Assembly (NCBI RefSeq): GCF_011806385.1
Contig: NZ_JAATOX010000031.1
Span: 1 to 33,536 of the forward strand
Length of the DNA stretch: 33,536 nucleotides
Reading direction: 5' to 3'
Source of the DNA: Phaeobacter sp. HF9A
Lineage (GTDB): Bacteria; Pseudomonadota; Alphaproteobacteria; Rhodobacterales; Rhodobacteraceae
Shown: in pieces, positions 1 through 7,856 of the stretch
Numbering within the stretch: the stretch's first letter is position 1
Layout: each line of letters starts with the position of its first letter
Translations under genes and position numbers: made by a program
Notes under the pieces: generated by a model
Database searches by the model: none
What the model was told of the DNA's origin: nothing
The model's input: the letters and a program-made list of their open reading frames with translations, nothing else

Positions 1-110
1 GTAAAAAACAAAAACCCCAGCAACTCATTGGGTAGGCCCCCCCCCGCCAAGGGAAAAAGGGGGGGAAATTCCCCCCCCCCCCACCCCCCGCCACAAAGGC
101 GACACATTCC
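1..110. other. Low-complexity, homopolymer-rich window edge
   Basis: This stretch holds C runs of 9 (37-45), 12 (71-82) and 6 (84-89) bases and a G run of 7 (59-65), unlike anything else in the window. No reading frame is supported here. It looks like a poorly resolved contig end rather than biology, though a GC-rich terminator distorted by sequencing error cannot be excluded. Confidence 0.6.
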
Positions 111-213
111 CGCCCGGAGCCTGCCGCACCCCCACCTTCGAAAAGCCAGGATGGCCGCACTTTTGCCTTAGAAACCATACGTTTACGCGTGTTACTGGGG
201 CCAATTTTATCTG

Positions 214-228
214 TTAAGACCTAGTTAA
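214..228 (+). promoter_or_regulatory. CtrA-type box upstream of motB
   Basis: The sequence TTAA (214-217), seven bases, TTAA (225-228) is an exact match to the CtrA consensus TTAA-N7-TTAA of alphaproteobacteria, about 50 bp before motB. It is preceded by ATTTTATCTG, which also precedes the similar box upstream of flgE. In Rhodobacteraceae the CtrA phosphorelay controls motility genes, so this is a plausible activator site. That it works here is inference. Confidence 0.6.
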
Positions 229-278
229 GGATCCGCTCTGTATCCCGGTTTTGGGTGAACAGAAAAGGTGGTGGGAAC

Positions 279-1118
279 ATGGCTGCTCAAAGCAACGAAG
301 CTCCGGTTATTATCAAGAAGGTCAAGAAAGTCAGTGGCGGCGGCCACCATGGCGGCGCGTGGAAAGTGGCATATGCCGACTTCGTCACGGCGATGATGGC
401 CTTCTTCCTTCTGATGTGGTTGCTGAATGCAACCACCGAAAAACAGCGCAAAGGTCTGGCGGATTATTTCTCTCCCTCCATCCCGCTTGCCCGGGTGTCC
501 GGCGGCGGCAATGGGGCCTTCCAGGGTGACACGATGTTCACCGAGGATGTGAAACCGCAAAACGGGATCGGCGCGACCAAGGAAAACCCGACTGACTCGA
601 GCCGCGCGATGGGCGACACCGGCGTGGCGGACAACCAACAGAACGATGCCGAGGAGGAAGCCAGCTTCCGCCAGATCGCAGAAGAGCTGATGGGCCGCGG
701 TGGCGAGAGCATGGTCAGCATCGACATGGCCCGCCATATCGTGACCCGCGTCACCGACGAAGGTCTGATCATCGAATTGTTCGAAACCAAAGATGCGCGG
801 CTGTTCCAGGACGGCACCGATCATCCGACGCCCCTGATGCGCGATCTGCTGCGGATGGTGGCACGGGTCACCGCGTCCGTGGACAACCACGTGGCAATCA
901 GCGGGCATGTTGCCTCAACCCCGGTTGTGATCGCAAGGAACCCGGTTTGGGCTCTGTCCAACGACCGCGCAAATGAGACCCGTGAACTGCTCGAAGCGGG
1001 CGGTATGCAGGCCAAGCGAATCTCCCGCGTGACAGGTCATGCAGACCGGGATCTGGTCTCTGCCAACCCGATGTCGGAACGCAATAACCGCATCGAAATC
1101 ACGCTCCTGCGGAAGTGA
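279..1118 (+). CDS. motB: Flagellar motor stator protein MotB
   Basis: MotB anchors the MotA/MotB proton-conducting stator to peptidoglycan next to the flagellar basal body. The N-terminus has the characteristic GGHHGGAWKVAYADF segment, leading into a single membrane helix (about residues 31-50) with the proton-binding Asp near residue 34 in YADF. The C-terminal half is OmpA-like, ending in GHADRDLVSANPMSERNNRIEI, with the NRIEI-type peptidoglycan-binding signature. I chose ATG 279, preceded by a GGTGG stretch, over an in-frame GTG at 255 that would add eight poorly conserved residues. The product is 279 aa, normal for the family. It is the first gene of a hook/junction cluster and has a CtrA-type box upstream. 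No motA is visible; it may lie off the window or elsewhere. Confidence 0.93.
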   Translation: MAAQSNEAPVIIKKVKKVSGGGHHGGAWKVAYADFVTAMMAFFLLMWLLNATTEKQRKGLADYFSPSIPLARVSGGGNGAFQGDTMFTEDVKPQNGIGATKENPTDSSRAMGDTGVADNQQNDAEEEASFRQIAEELMGRGGESMVSIDMARHIVTRVTDEGLIIELFETKDARLFQDGTDHPTPLMRDLLRMVARVTASVDNHVAISGHVASTPVVIARNPVWALSNDRANETRELLEAGGMQAKRISRVTGHADRDLVSANPMSERNNRIEITLLRK

Positions 1119-1141
1119 ACGCGCCATAAAAGCAAGGCAAA

Positions 1142-1181
1142 TGCGGCTAACAGATAGATTGGATTTTATCTGTTAGCCGCA
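1142..1181. repeat. Perfect 15-bp inverted repeat between motB and flgE
   Basis: TGCGGCTAACAGATA (1142-1156) and its exact reverse complement (1167-1181) flank a 10-base loop. The stem would be strong, but no T run follows, so a classic intrinsic terminator is not shown. The right arm overlaps the first half of the CtrA-type box of flgE, so it may be a terminator/attenuator after motB, a regulator site, or both. Confidence 0.6.
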
Positions 1182-1187
1182 CGTTAA
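1173..1187 (+). promoter_or_regulatory. CtrA-type box upstream of flgE
   Basis: TTAG (1173-1176), seven bases, TTAA (1184-1187) differs from the CtrA consensus by one base. The preceding ATTTTATCTG is identical to that before the motB box, with the same spacing, so two promoters of this cluster share an extended element. It lies about 62 bp upstream of the flgE start. CtrA control is inferred from the motif. Confidence 0.5.
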
Positions 1188-1249
1188 GCACAAGCGCGGT
1201 AGTTATTTATTCGAAGACAAAATCAAGATGCAGCAGAAAGGCGTATCTA

Positions 1250-2518
1250 ATGTCCATTTCCTCTTCGCTGAATGCTGGCGTAGCCGGGCTTGCCGCGAAC
1301 TCCAGCCGACTGGCGTCTATTTCAGACAATATCGCGAACGCGTCGACCGCAGGGTACAAACGCGTCGTAACATCATTTGAATCCATGGTGATTTCGCAAT
1401 CCGGTGGCACCTATGCCGCTGGCGGTGTGTCGGTCTCCAATTCCCGCATGATCGACGAGCGCAGCTCGCTCATCTCGACAAGCAACGCCACGGACCTCGC
1501 CGTGTCCGGCAAGGGGTTCCTGCCCGTCGCGAGCCTCGCCGAGGTGGAGGCCGGTGAAGCGCCTAACATGCTTCTGACCACCACTGGCTCCTTCCGCACC
1601 AACGACGAAGGATACCTGACCACAAAATCCGGTCTGGTCCTGTTGGGTTGGCCCGCAAACGCGGACGAGACATTCCCGACCGTTGCACGCGACACCGACG
1701 ATCCGCTTCAGCCGATCAAATTCGACACCTCGCAGCTGAGCGCCGCCCCCACCACGGCAGTGAGCCTGGGCGTCAACTTGCCGTCTGATAGCGCGGTAAC
1801 CGGCTCCCCCGGTACTGCTGAGGAAAACACCATCCAGTATTTTGACAACCTGGGTGGCCAGCAGGATCTCGACATTGTCTATACGCCGACCGGCCTTGCA
1901 GACAACGAATGGACCATGGAGCTGACCGACGGCGCGACCGGCACCGTGATTGGCGAATACACACTGACGTTCGATGATTCCGCCACTGGTAAAGGCACCC
2001 TGATGTCGGTCGCCACAACGACCGGCGGCGCCTATGACGCGACCTCGGGTACGATTATCGTGACGACAGATAGCGGTCCGATCGAAATCGAAATCGGTGT
2101 GATGACCCAGCTTTCCGGCGCATTCTCGGCTGCCACTATTGAAAAGGATGGCTATGAAGCTGCCAGCTTCGCCGGCGTCGAAGTCGATGAAGGCGGTTAC
2201 GTGCATATCCTCTATGAAAACGGCAGCAACCGGATCGTATATCAGATCCCGCTTGCAGACATGCCCAACCCCAACGGCATGAAATCTCTGGACAGCCAGA
2301 CATTTATGCCGTCGTCGGACAGTGGCGCCTATTATCTGTGGGACGCGGGTTCCGGCCCGACAGGGACCGTGGCCGGATATCGCCAGGAGGAATCCGGCAC
2401 TGATGTCGCGACCGAGCTGACCTCGATGATCCAGACCCAGCGGGCTTATTCGTCGAATGCAAAGGTCATCCAGACCGTCGATGAAATGCTTCAGGAAACA
2501 ACCAATATCAAGCGCTGA
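1250..2518 (+). CDS. flgE: Flagellar hook protein FlgE
   Basis: FlgE polymerises into the hook, the flexible joint between rod and filament, after export through the flagellar type III apparatus. The N-terminus carries the rod/hook signature SDNIANASTAGYKR (residues about 26-39) and the C-terminus the matching amphipathic helix with MIQTQRAYSSNAKVIQTVDEM, which form the core coiled coil of axial proteins. The intervening surface domains contain the FlgE-type GFLPVA and NPNGM segments. At 422 aa it has normal length. ATG 1250 is preceded by AGAAAGG. It follows a CtrA-type box and precedes flgK by 48 bp, so the two are probably cotranscribed. Confidence 0.93.
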   Translation: MSISSSLNAGVAGLAANSSRLASISDNIANASTAGYKRVVTSFESMVISQSGGTYAAGGVSVSNSRMIDERSSLISTSNATDLAVSGKGFLPVASLAEVEAGEAPNMLLTTTGSFRTNDEGYLTTKSGLVLLGWPANADETFPTVARDTDDPLQPIKFDTSQLSAAPTTAVSLGVNLPSDSAVTGSPGTAEENTIQYFDNLGGQQDLDIVYTPTGLADNEWTMELTDGATGTVIGEYTLTFDDSATGKGTLMSVATTTGGAYDATSGTIIVTTDSGPIEIEIGVMTQLSGAFSAATIEKDGYEAASFAGVEVDEGGYVHILYENGSNRIVYQIPLADMPNPNGMKSLDSQTFMPSSDSGAYYLWDAGSGPTGTVAGYRQEESGTDVATELTSMIQTQRAYSSNAKVIQTVDEMLQETTNIKR

Positions 2519-2566
2519 TAAAATCAGCGCTTCCCCCTAACACATAGTCACAGAAGGTGATCCGGG

Positions 2567-4015
2567 ATGTCTCTATCGACCGCCCTCAACAACGCGATGA
2601 GCGGCCTCGCGGCGACCAGCAGGTCGACCTCCGTGGTATCCGACAACCTCGCAAATGCACTCACCGAAGGGTATTATCGCCGTAGCTTGGAGCTCAGCTC
2701 CAACGGGGCAGCGGGCGGCGTGTCAGTGGGCGGTGTACGCCGCGTCTTGGATCCGGCCCTTCAAAAAAGTGTCCGTGCCGCTGAGGCGAACCATGCTGCG
2801 ACGTCGGTTACAACTGATTTTTATACCGGCGTCTCGCGGCTGGTAGGGAGCGTGAACGACGGATATTCCGTCGCCCAACGCTTCAACGACTTCGAGTCCG
2901 CGCTGATTGAGGCCACCTCGCTGCCCGAATCCGACGCGCGCCTGAATGATCTCGCCATGCAGGCGGAAGAGCTGGCCGTTTCGATCAAGGAAGCCGCAGA
3001 TGGCGTGTCCACCCTGCGCAACAAGGCAGAAGACACCATCGCTTCGCTGATCGAGGGGTTGGAAAAGGACCTGGAGAACCTCAAAGACACCAACAAGAAA
3101 ATCCTGGCCGCAGAGATTCGTGGCCAGGATCCCTCCGGGCTGGAAGACCAGCGGGACAATCTGATTGACTCGATCAATGAGGTCATCCCGGTTCAGATCT
3201 TCACCCGGGACAACAATCAGGTTGCGCTCTATACCAACTCTGGGATCAAGCTGCTCGATGGCGGGTCCGTGGCGGAGTTCTCCTTTGCCGAGACCTCTAT
3301 CGTCACCCCCTACATGAGCCTTGCGAATACTCAGCTTTCCGGTCTGGAGATCGACGGCAAACAGATCGATACCTCGATCAATGGCAAGATCGGCGGCGGT
3401 AGTCTGGCGGCGCAATTTCACGTGCGGGATGTCGCCGCAGTCGAAGCACAACAAGATCTGGATACCATGGCCGGGGATCTTATCCTGCGCTTCCAGGACC
3501 CGTCTGTCGACCCCACGCTGGGGGCAACCGATCCTGGCATCTTCACGGATAAGAACGCCTTCTACGATCCCGCCAATGAGCTGGGCATCGCCAACCGAAT
3601 TCAGATCAACAGCGTGATTTCTATCGGCGGGAGCGCCGAAACCTGGCGCCTGAGAGACGGGTTGAACGCCGCCACCCTCGGCGAGCGCGGCGATACGACC
3701 ATCCTCAATAATTACGCAGAAGCCCTGGAAGCGACCAACTCTCTCTCGTCTCCTGGGCTCGGCACAGGTGACTACAGCGCCTATTCGATCGCATCGAATT
3801 TGATGACGAATTTCACCCAGCAAAACACCTGGGCGGAACAGGATCTGGCGTATTCATCAGCGATCTACTCCGACATTCGTGCCCGCGAATTGGAACAGGG
3901 TGTCGATACCGACTCCGAGCTGCAAATGCTCATGCAAATCGAAACCATTTATGGCGCCAACGCCCGGATGATTAAGGCGATTGACGAAATGATGCAGGAA
4001 TTGATGGGGCTCTAA
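2567..4015 (+). CDS. flgK: Flagellar hook-associated protein 1 FlgK
   Basis: FlgK forms the first junction layer between hook and filament. The N-terminus MSLSTALNNAMSGLAATS followed by SDNLANALTEGYYRR is the axial-protein signature in its FlgK form, and the C-terminus ends with a long helix containing EIQ-like SELQMLMQIETIYGANARMI. A long coiled-coil stretch spans about residues 100-200 (VSTLRNKAEDTIASLIEGLE). Its 482 aa match the short FlgK version of Rhodobacteraceae. The start ATG 2567 has AGAAGGTGAT upstream. The stop is three bases before flgL, supporting a flgE-flgK-flgL-flgI operon. Confidence 0.92.
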   Translation: MSLSTALNNAMSGLAATSRSTSVVSDNLANALTEGYYRRSLELSSNGAAGGVSVGGVRRVLDPALQKSVRAAEANHAATSVTTDFYTGVSRLVGSVNDGYSVAQRFNDFESALIEATSLPESDARLNDLAMQAEELAVSIKEAADGVSTLRNKAEDTIASLIEGLEKDLENLKDTNKKILAAEIRGQDPSGLEDQRDNLIDSINEVIPVQIFTRDNNQVALYTNSGIKLLDGGSVAEFSFAETSIVTPYMSLANTQLSGLEIDGKQIDTSINGKIGGGSLAAQFHVRDVAAVEAQQDLDTMAGDLILRFQDPSVDPTLGATDPGIFTDKNAFYDPANELGIANRIQINSVISIGGSAETWRLRDGLNAATLGERGDTTILNNYAEALEATNSLSSPGLGTGDYSAYSIASNLMTNFTQQNTWAEQDLAYSSAIYSDIRARELEQGVDTDSELQMLMQIETIYGANARMIKAIDEMMQELMGL

Positions 4016-4018
4016 ACT

Positions 4019-5026
4019 ATGAACGTAACATCCTTTGGTGATATGGCGCAGTTCTTGCTCCTGCGTAATCGGTCAGTGGAACTGAACAAAACCCTCGACA
4101 CTTTGACCGAGGAAATGAGCACAGGCGTCGCGTCGAACCTGCCTGAGCGGCTCGGCGGTGATCTCGGCTTTGTCGCAGATCTGGAACGCTCGATTTCCAA
4201 GCTGGGCAGCTACAAGGTCGCCGCTCAGGAAGCGAGCCTGTTTGCCGCCACCGCACAAAGCTATCTGGAGCGTATCAACGACAATGCGCTCAATCTTGGT
4301 GCGGATATCCTGTCCTTGAGCAGCAGCGCAAACGAAACCACTGCGCAAGAGCTGTCCTCGCAGTCGATGACATATCTCAGAGAAGCCGTCTCCAACCTCA
4401 ACGGCCAGCTCTCCGGTCGCAGCCTGTTTTCTGGAACGGCCACGGAAACCACGCCGCTCGAGAGCGCAGATACGATGATGACCGCTCTGGTCGCCGAGGT
4501 TGGTGCGCTCACCGACCCGGATAGTATCGTGACCGCGGTGGACAACTGGTTTTCCAACCCGGCGGGGTTCGACACTGTCATGTACAACGGCTCAACCAGC
4601 AGCATGGCTGCGGTGCGCATTGGCCCCAATGAGGAGGTGAATTTCTCTCTCCGGGCGGATGATGACCGTTTCAAACAAGCAATGAAGAGCTTTGCCCTGG
4701 GGGCTTTGGCCAGCTCGAATTACCTCAGTGGTCTGTCCACGGTCGAGGCATCGGGACTGGTGGAGCGCGCAGGTGAGCAGATGGTAAACGCCCAGAGCGA
4801 TCTGACCAACGTGCAGTCTGATCTCGGTTTTATCGAGGCGCGCATTGAAGAGACCCAAACCCGAAATGCAGCAGCCCTGACATCGCTCGGCACCACGCTG
4901 AACGATCTTATTCTGTCTGACCCGGCCGAGACGTCCAGCCGGATCAAGGAAGTCGAGTTTCAGCTGGAAGCGCTCTATTCCATTACGGTGCGGTCGTCGA
5001 AACTCAATCTGCTGAATTACATGTAA
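4019..5026 (+). CDS. flgL: Flagellar hook-associated protein 3 FlgL
   Basis: FlgL is the second junction protein, sitting between FlgK and flagellin. The N-terminal region has the flagellin-like helix (RNRSVELNKTLDTLTEEMSTG) and the C-terminal region the pairing helix (IKEVEFQLEALYSITVRSSKL). The central LSGRSLFSGTATETTPL is typical of FlgL and flagellin-family proteins. The 335 aa length fits FlgL rather than the larger flagellins. ATG 4019 follows the flgK stop by three bases, and the stop codon overlaps the flgI start as TAATG, so translation is coupled on both sides. Confidence 0.88.
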   Translation: MNVTSFGDMAQFLLLRNRSVELNKTLDTLTEEMSTGVASNLPERLGGDLGFVADLERSISKLGSYKVAAQEASLFAATAQSYLERINDNALNLGADILSLSSSANETTAQELSSQSMTYLREAVSNLNGQLSGRSLFSGTATETTPLESADTMMTALVAEVGALTDPDSIVTAVDNWFSNPAGFDTVMYNGSTSSMAAVRIGPNEEVNFSLRADDDRFKQAMKSFALGALASSNYLSGLSTVEASGLVERAGEQMVNAQSDLTNVQSDLGFIEARIEETQTRNAAALTSLGTTLNDLILSDPAETSSRIKEVEFQLEALYSITVRSSKLNLLNYM

Positions 5027-6129
5027 TGCGTAAAATTCTCCAAATCCTGATGACCTGCCTGTTGCTGCCAACGCTGGCGCAGGCCAATGCAATTCGCCTC
5101 AAGGACCTTGTCGAATTCGACGGGGTCCGGGGCAACGACCTCGTGGGCTACGGTCTGGTTGTCGGCTTGAACGGAACCGGCGACGGGTTGCGAAACTCGC
5201 CCTTCACCGAAGAAATCATGACCAACATCCTGGAACGGCTCGGCGTGAACGTCTCGGGCGAACAGTTCCGCCCCAAGAATGTGGCGGCGGTTTTTGTCAC
5301 CGCCACCCTGCCCCCCTTTGCGCGGGTTGGCGGCACGATTGACGCCTCTGTCTCGGCGATCGGCGATTCCAGCAGCTTGCTGGGCGGGACCCTGATCATG
5401 ACGCCGCTCAATGCGGCAGACGGGCAGATCTATGCGGTTGCCCAAGGCACAATCCTGGCCGGTGGGACCGTGGCGCAGGGCGATGCTGCGACCGTAACCG
5501 AAGGTGTGCCCACCTCAGGTGTCATTCCTTCCGGCGCACGTGTGGAACGGGAGATCGACTTTGATCTGTCTTCGCTGAACTCCATGCGCCTTGCCCTCCG
5601 GGAGCCGGATTTCACCACTGCCGGACGGATTGAACAGGCGATCAACAACGAGTTTGGCCGCAATGTCGCGATCATGCGGGATTCCGGGACAGTGGAAATC
5701 GACATCACGCGCACCAATTCGCGCTCCACGGCGCATGCGGTCGGGCGTATTGAAAACGTGCTGGTCGAACCTGAACGTAAGGCCCGCGTCGTTGTTGATC
5801 AGTCCTCTGGCACGATCGTGATGGGCAGCGATGTACGGATTTCCCGTGTTGCCGTCGCCCAGGGGAACCTCACGCTCCGGGTGGAGGAAGCGCCTCTGGT
5901 GTCGCAACCCAACCCCTTCGCCGATGGAGAAACGGTCGTCGTCCCCCGCACCAATGCGCAGATCCAGAACGGGGATGGCATTCAGCTGGCAGAGGTCCAG
6001 GAAACCACCTCCCTGTCTGATGTCGTGGCCGGCCTCAACGCCTTGGGCGTGTCCCCCCGGGATATGATCGACATTCTAAAAACCCTGAAAGCCGCAGGCG
6101 CGCTGCACGCGGAGTTCGTCGTCCGATAA
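5026..6129 (+). CDS. flgI: Flagellar P-ring protein FlgI
   Basis: FlgI forms the periplasmic P-ring that acts as a bushing for the rod in the peptidoglycan layer. A Sec signal peptide is visible at residues 1-21 (hydrophobic LMTCLLLPTLA followed by QAN), after which the conserved IRLKDLVEFDGVRGNDLVGY block begins. Other family blocks are GYGLVVGLNGTGDG, VTATLPPFARVGGTID and the C-terminal DMIDILKTLKAAGALHAEFV. The 367 aa length is typical. The start overlaps the flgL stop (TAATG). It is the last flagellar gene before the tRNA and prophage; whatever originally followed lies beyond the prophage. Confidence 0.95.
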   Translation: MRKILQILMTCLLLPTLAQANAIRLKDLVEFDGVRGNDLVGYGLVVGLNGTGDGLRNSPFTEEIMTNILERLGVNVSGEQFRPKNVAAVFVTATLPPFARVGGTIDASVSAIGDSSSLLGGTLIMTPLNAADGQIYAVAQGTILAGGTVAQGDAATVTEGVPTSGVIPSGARVEREIDFDLSSLNSMRLALREPDFTTAGRIEQAINNEFGRNVAIMRDSGTVEIDITRTNSRSTAHAVGRIENVLVEPERKARVVVDQSSGTIVMGSDVRISRVAVAQGNLTLRVEEAPLVSQPNPFADGETVVVPRTNAQIQNGDGIQLAEVQETTSLSDVVAGLNALGVSPRDMIDILKTLKAAGALHAEFVVR

Positions 6130-6135
6130 GAAAAA

Positions 6136-6160
6136 CGCTATCCTCTCAATGGGGATAGCG
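6136..6160. terminator. Hairpin just after flgI
   Basis: CGCTATCC (6136-6143) and GGATAGCG (6153-6160) form an 8-bp perfect stem with a nine-base loop, seven bases after the flgI stop. On the + strand no T run follows; on the - strand the stem is followed by TTTTT. It probably ends or stabilises the flagellar transcript, but as an intrinsic terminator it is better formed for leftward transcription. Confidence 0.4.
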
Positions 6161-6279
6161 ACCATCGCAGGTGTACCCTTAGCCCCCCTGCGGCGCCAAG
6201 CTGCAAAGCTTGGGGAGAGAGTTGGCCGGACCTGTGCCTGCTACAATCCTTCGACCATATACCCGGATCTGATTTTGCC

Positions 6280-6307
6280 TTGCACGGTTGATATCAACGG
6301 TTTAAAC
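6280..6307 (+). promoter_or_regulatory. Putative tRNA-Thr promoter
   Basis: TTGCAC (6280-6285) and TTAAAC (6302-6307), separated by 16 bases, resemble -35 and -10 elements placed so that transcription would start about ten bases before the tRNA. The spacer contains a perfect 12-bp palindrome, GTTGATATCAAC (6287-6298). This is based on position and motif only. Confidence 0.4.
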
Positions 6308-6321
6308 GGTCGCCTGTTGAT

Positions 6322-6397
6322 GCCTCAATAGCTCAGCTGGTAGAGCAGGTCCTTCGTAAGGACAAGGTCGGGGGTTCGAGTCCCTCTTGAGGCACCA
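6322..6397 (+). tRNA. tRNA-Thr (anticodon CGT)
   Basis: A complete cloverleaf can be drawn: acceptor GCCTCAA/TTGAGGC, D stem GCTC/GAGC, anticodon stem with loop TTCGTAA giving anticodon CGT (reads ACG, Thr), T arm GGGGG-TTCGAGT-CCCTC, discriminator A at 6394, and an encoded CCA (6395-6397). The lower anticodon stem has one mismatch (G-A). The integrase gene begins 149 bp downstream, so the 3' half of this tRNA is the probable attachment core of the prophage, with the tRNA reconstituted by phage DNA. Confidence 0.95.
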
Positions 6398-6519
6398 CCA
6401 ACTCTTTTTATGGTGGTCAAGATTGGTCAAATATCTGCAAAATATGCGTTATTCGCGAGGCCGTGCAACTGTCGCTTGCCTGTGAAGCGTAAAAATGCGC
6501 ATGTTGTTACGCATATTTT
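6376..6519. other. Putative attL region with integrase/excisionase-type repeats
   Basis: The presumed core is the T-arm and acceptor 3' part of tRNA-Thr. Just downstream lie two direct copies of TGGTCAA (6414-6420, 6424-6430), ten bases apart, and a perfect 11-bp inverted repeat AAAATATGCGT (6439-6449) / ACGCATATTTT (6509-6519). A related AAAAATGCGCAT sits between them. Such repeats flanking a tRNA core and preceding int are typical of arm-type integrase and Xis binding sites. Function is inferred from position. Confidence 0.5.
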
Positions 6520-6546
6520 CCGCATTTAGAGCGTGGTGCGTAATTC

Positions 6547-7512
6547 ATGGCGACCTTTCGCAAAACCAAGACGGGCTGGCGGGCCGAAGTGGCAAGAGCA
6601 GGCGTTCGCGCCAGCAAGGTGTTTCCTTCCAAGAGAGAAGCTCAAGACTGGGCCAGCCGCAAAGAATATGAGATCCTGAACGGGGCGAAGATCTCTGCCA
6701 AGATGAAGTTACGCGATCTCTTTGAACGGTACGCCCGTGAGGTGAGCTCGAAGAAGCGCGGCTATAAGTGGGAAGCGCTTCGCTTGAACCGATGGGGCCA
6801 ATCCGATCTTGCCGACAAGACCCTCTCCGAACTCTCGCCTGCAGATTTCGCCGCGTGGCGTGACGCCCGGTTGCAAAAAGTGGCGCCCTCAACAGTGCGG
6901 AGAGAAATGACCCTCATGGGGTCTGTGTTCTCCGTAGCTCGGCGGGAATGGGGATTGATGGGAGATTCGCCCCTAACCGATGTTCGTAAGCCGCAAGAGT
7001 CAGCTGCGCGGGATCGTTTGCCGACGAGCGCGGAATTGGAGCGCCTTGAACTTTCCGCAGGCAATGATCTCAACAATGCGACGGCGCGCGCGTTTCACGC
7101 ATTCCTGTTTGCCGGAGAAACCGCAATGCGCGCCGGCGAAATCGTCGGCATGAAGTGGGAGCATATCGACCTTAAACGCCGGGTTGTGGATCTACCCATG
7201 ACCAAGAACGGAACGTCACGGCAAGTCCCGCTTTCACGCCGCGCTGTGGAGATGCTGGAGAGGCTACCAGAATTTGATCCTGTATTCGCACTCGATTCGC
7301 GGCAGTTAGACGTTCTGTGGCGCAAGGTGAGGGATCGGGCCGCGGTTGACGGGTTAACATTTCACGACTCACGACATTGGGCGATCACGATGCTAGCCAA
7401 GAAACTTGATGTGATGGATCTGGCGCGGATGGTGGGCCATCGAAACGTGAACCAACTTCTTACCTACTACAACGAGAGCGCCGAAGATCTTGCGAAGCGG
7501 CTTGATAAATGA
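6547..7512 (+). CDS. int: Tyrosine recombinase (phage integrase)
   Basis: This enzyme would catalyse site-specific integration and excision at tRNA-Thr. The N-terminus (about 1-50) resembles a small arm-binding domain, followed by a SAM-like core-binding domain (about 52-140) and the catalytic domain. All catalytic residues are visible: Arg195 (MRAGE), Lys220 (TKNGTS), His273 and Arg276 (HDSRHW), His298 (GHRN) and the nucleophile Tyr307 in LLTYY. At 321 aa it is a compact, apparently intact phage integrase. ATG 6547 has only a weak upstream GTGGTG. Its stop codon lies inside a perfect 13-bp inverted repeat. It is convergent with the cargo operon downstream. Confidence 0.95.
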   Translation: MATFRKTKTGWRAEVARAGVRASKVFPSKREAQDWASRKEYEILNGAKISAKMKLRDLFERYAREVSSKKRGYKWEALRLNRWGQSDLADKTLSELSPADFAAWRDARLQKVAPSTVRREMTLMGSVFSVARREWGLMGDSPLTDVRKPQESAARDRLPTSAELERLELSAGNDLNNATARAFHAFLFAGETAMRAGEIVGMKWEHIDLKRRVVDLPMTKNGTSRQVPLSRRAVEMLERLPEFDPVFALDSRQLDVLWRKVRDRAAVDGLTFHDSRHWAITMLAKKLDVMDLARMVGHRNVNQLLTYYNESAEDLAKRLDK

Positions 7513-7540
7513 TCGAAGGTTGCTGCATCGATCATTTATC
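7504..7540. repeat. Perfect 13-bp inverted repeat spanning the integrase stop
   Basis: GATAAATGATCGA (7504-7516) and its exact reverse complement (7528-7540) flank an 11-base loop. The TGA stop of int (7510-7512) is within the left arm. It could be an end-of-transcript hairpin or an RNase-processing site, but no T run follows. Confidence 0.6.
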
Positions 7541-7856
7541 GTGCGAAGGAAGCGGTTGCGGTCACATGTATTCGGTACCCGTGTACGCGTCGTGATGTTA
7601 CTCCATATAGTAACGAATACTGGTAGAGCACCTATCGATCCATTTGCGGCGCTCTACTCAAGGGTCAGCTAGGCGCAGATAGCTGACCCTGCAAAACTGC
7701 AAACTATTGCTATCTTTCACGGCAACCCCGGTGCGGTTCAGACATTCGTCATTTGCTCCAGTTTCTGAAACTGTAGCCCACTCTACGCAGATCCGCTCCG
7801 GCCTCTACTGGGAGTGGCCATCGAGGATAAAAGTGCCTGATTCAAATTACCGGTAC
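7513..7856. other. Gene-free region between int and cargo operon, rich in inverted repeats
   Basis: No convincing coding frame is seen in these 344 bases, which separate the convergent int and receiver-protein genes. Besides the repeat at the int stop, there is GTTACT/AGTAAC (7597-7602, 7609-7614) and a perfect 11-bp repeat at 7661-7690. The region is likely a bidirectional termination zone, perhaps also a junction left by acquisition of the cargo operon. Confidence 0.5.
7661..7690. terminator. Perfect 11-bp inverted repeat, possible bidirectional terminator
   Basis: AGGGTCAGCTA (7661-7671) and TAGCTGACCCT (7680-7690) are exact reverse complements around an 8-base loop, midway between two convergent genes. 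A strong hairpin is expected on either strand. T runs are lacking, so termination is an inference from location. Confidence 0.4.

Noticed and set aside
255..278. GTG start for MotB, eight codons upstream
   Set aside because: The added residues are not MotB-like, and the GGTGG stretch is better placed for ATG 279.
6149..6331. 60-codon frame after flgI
   Set aside because: It runs into the tRNA-Thr gene and across a hairpin, with no good ribosome site.
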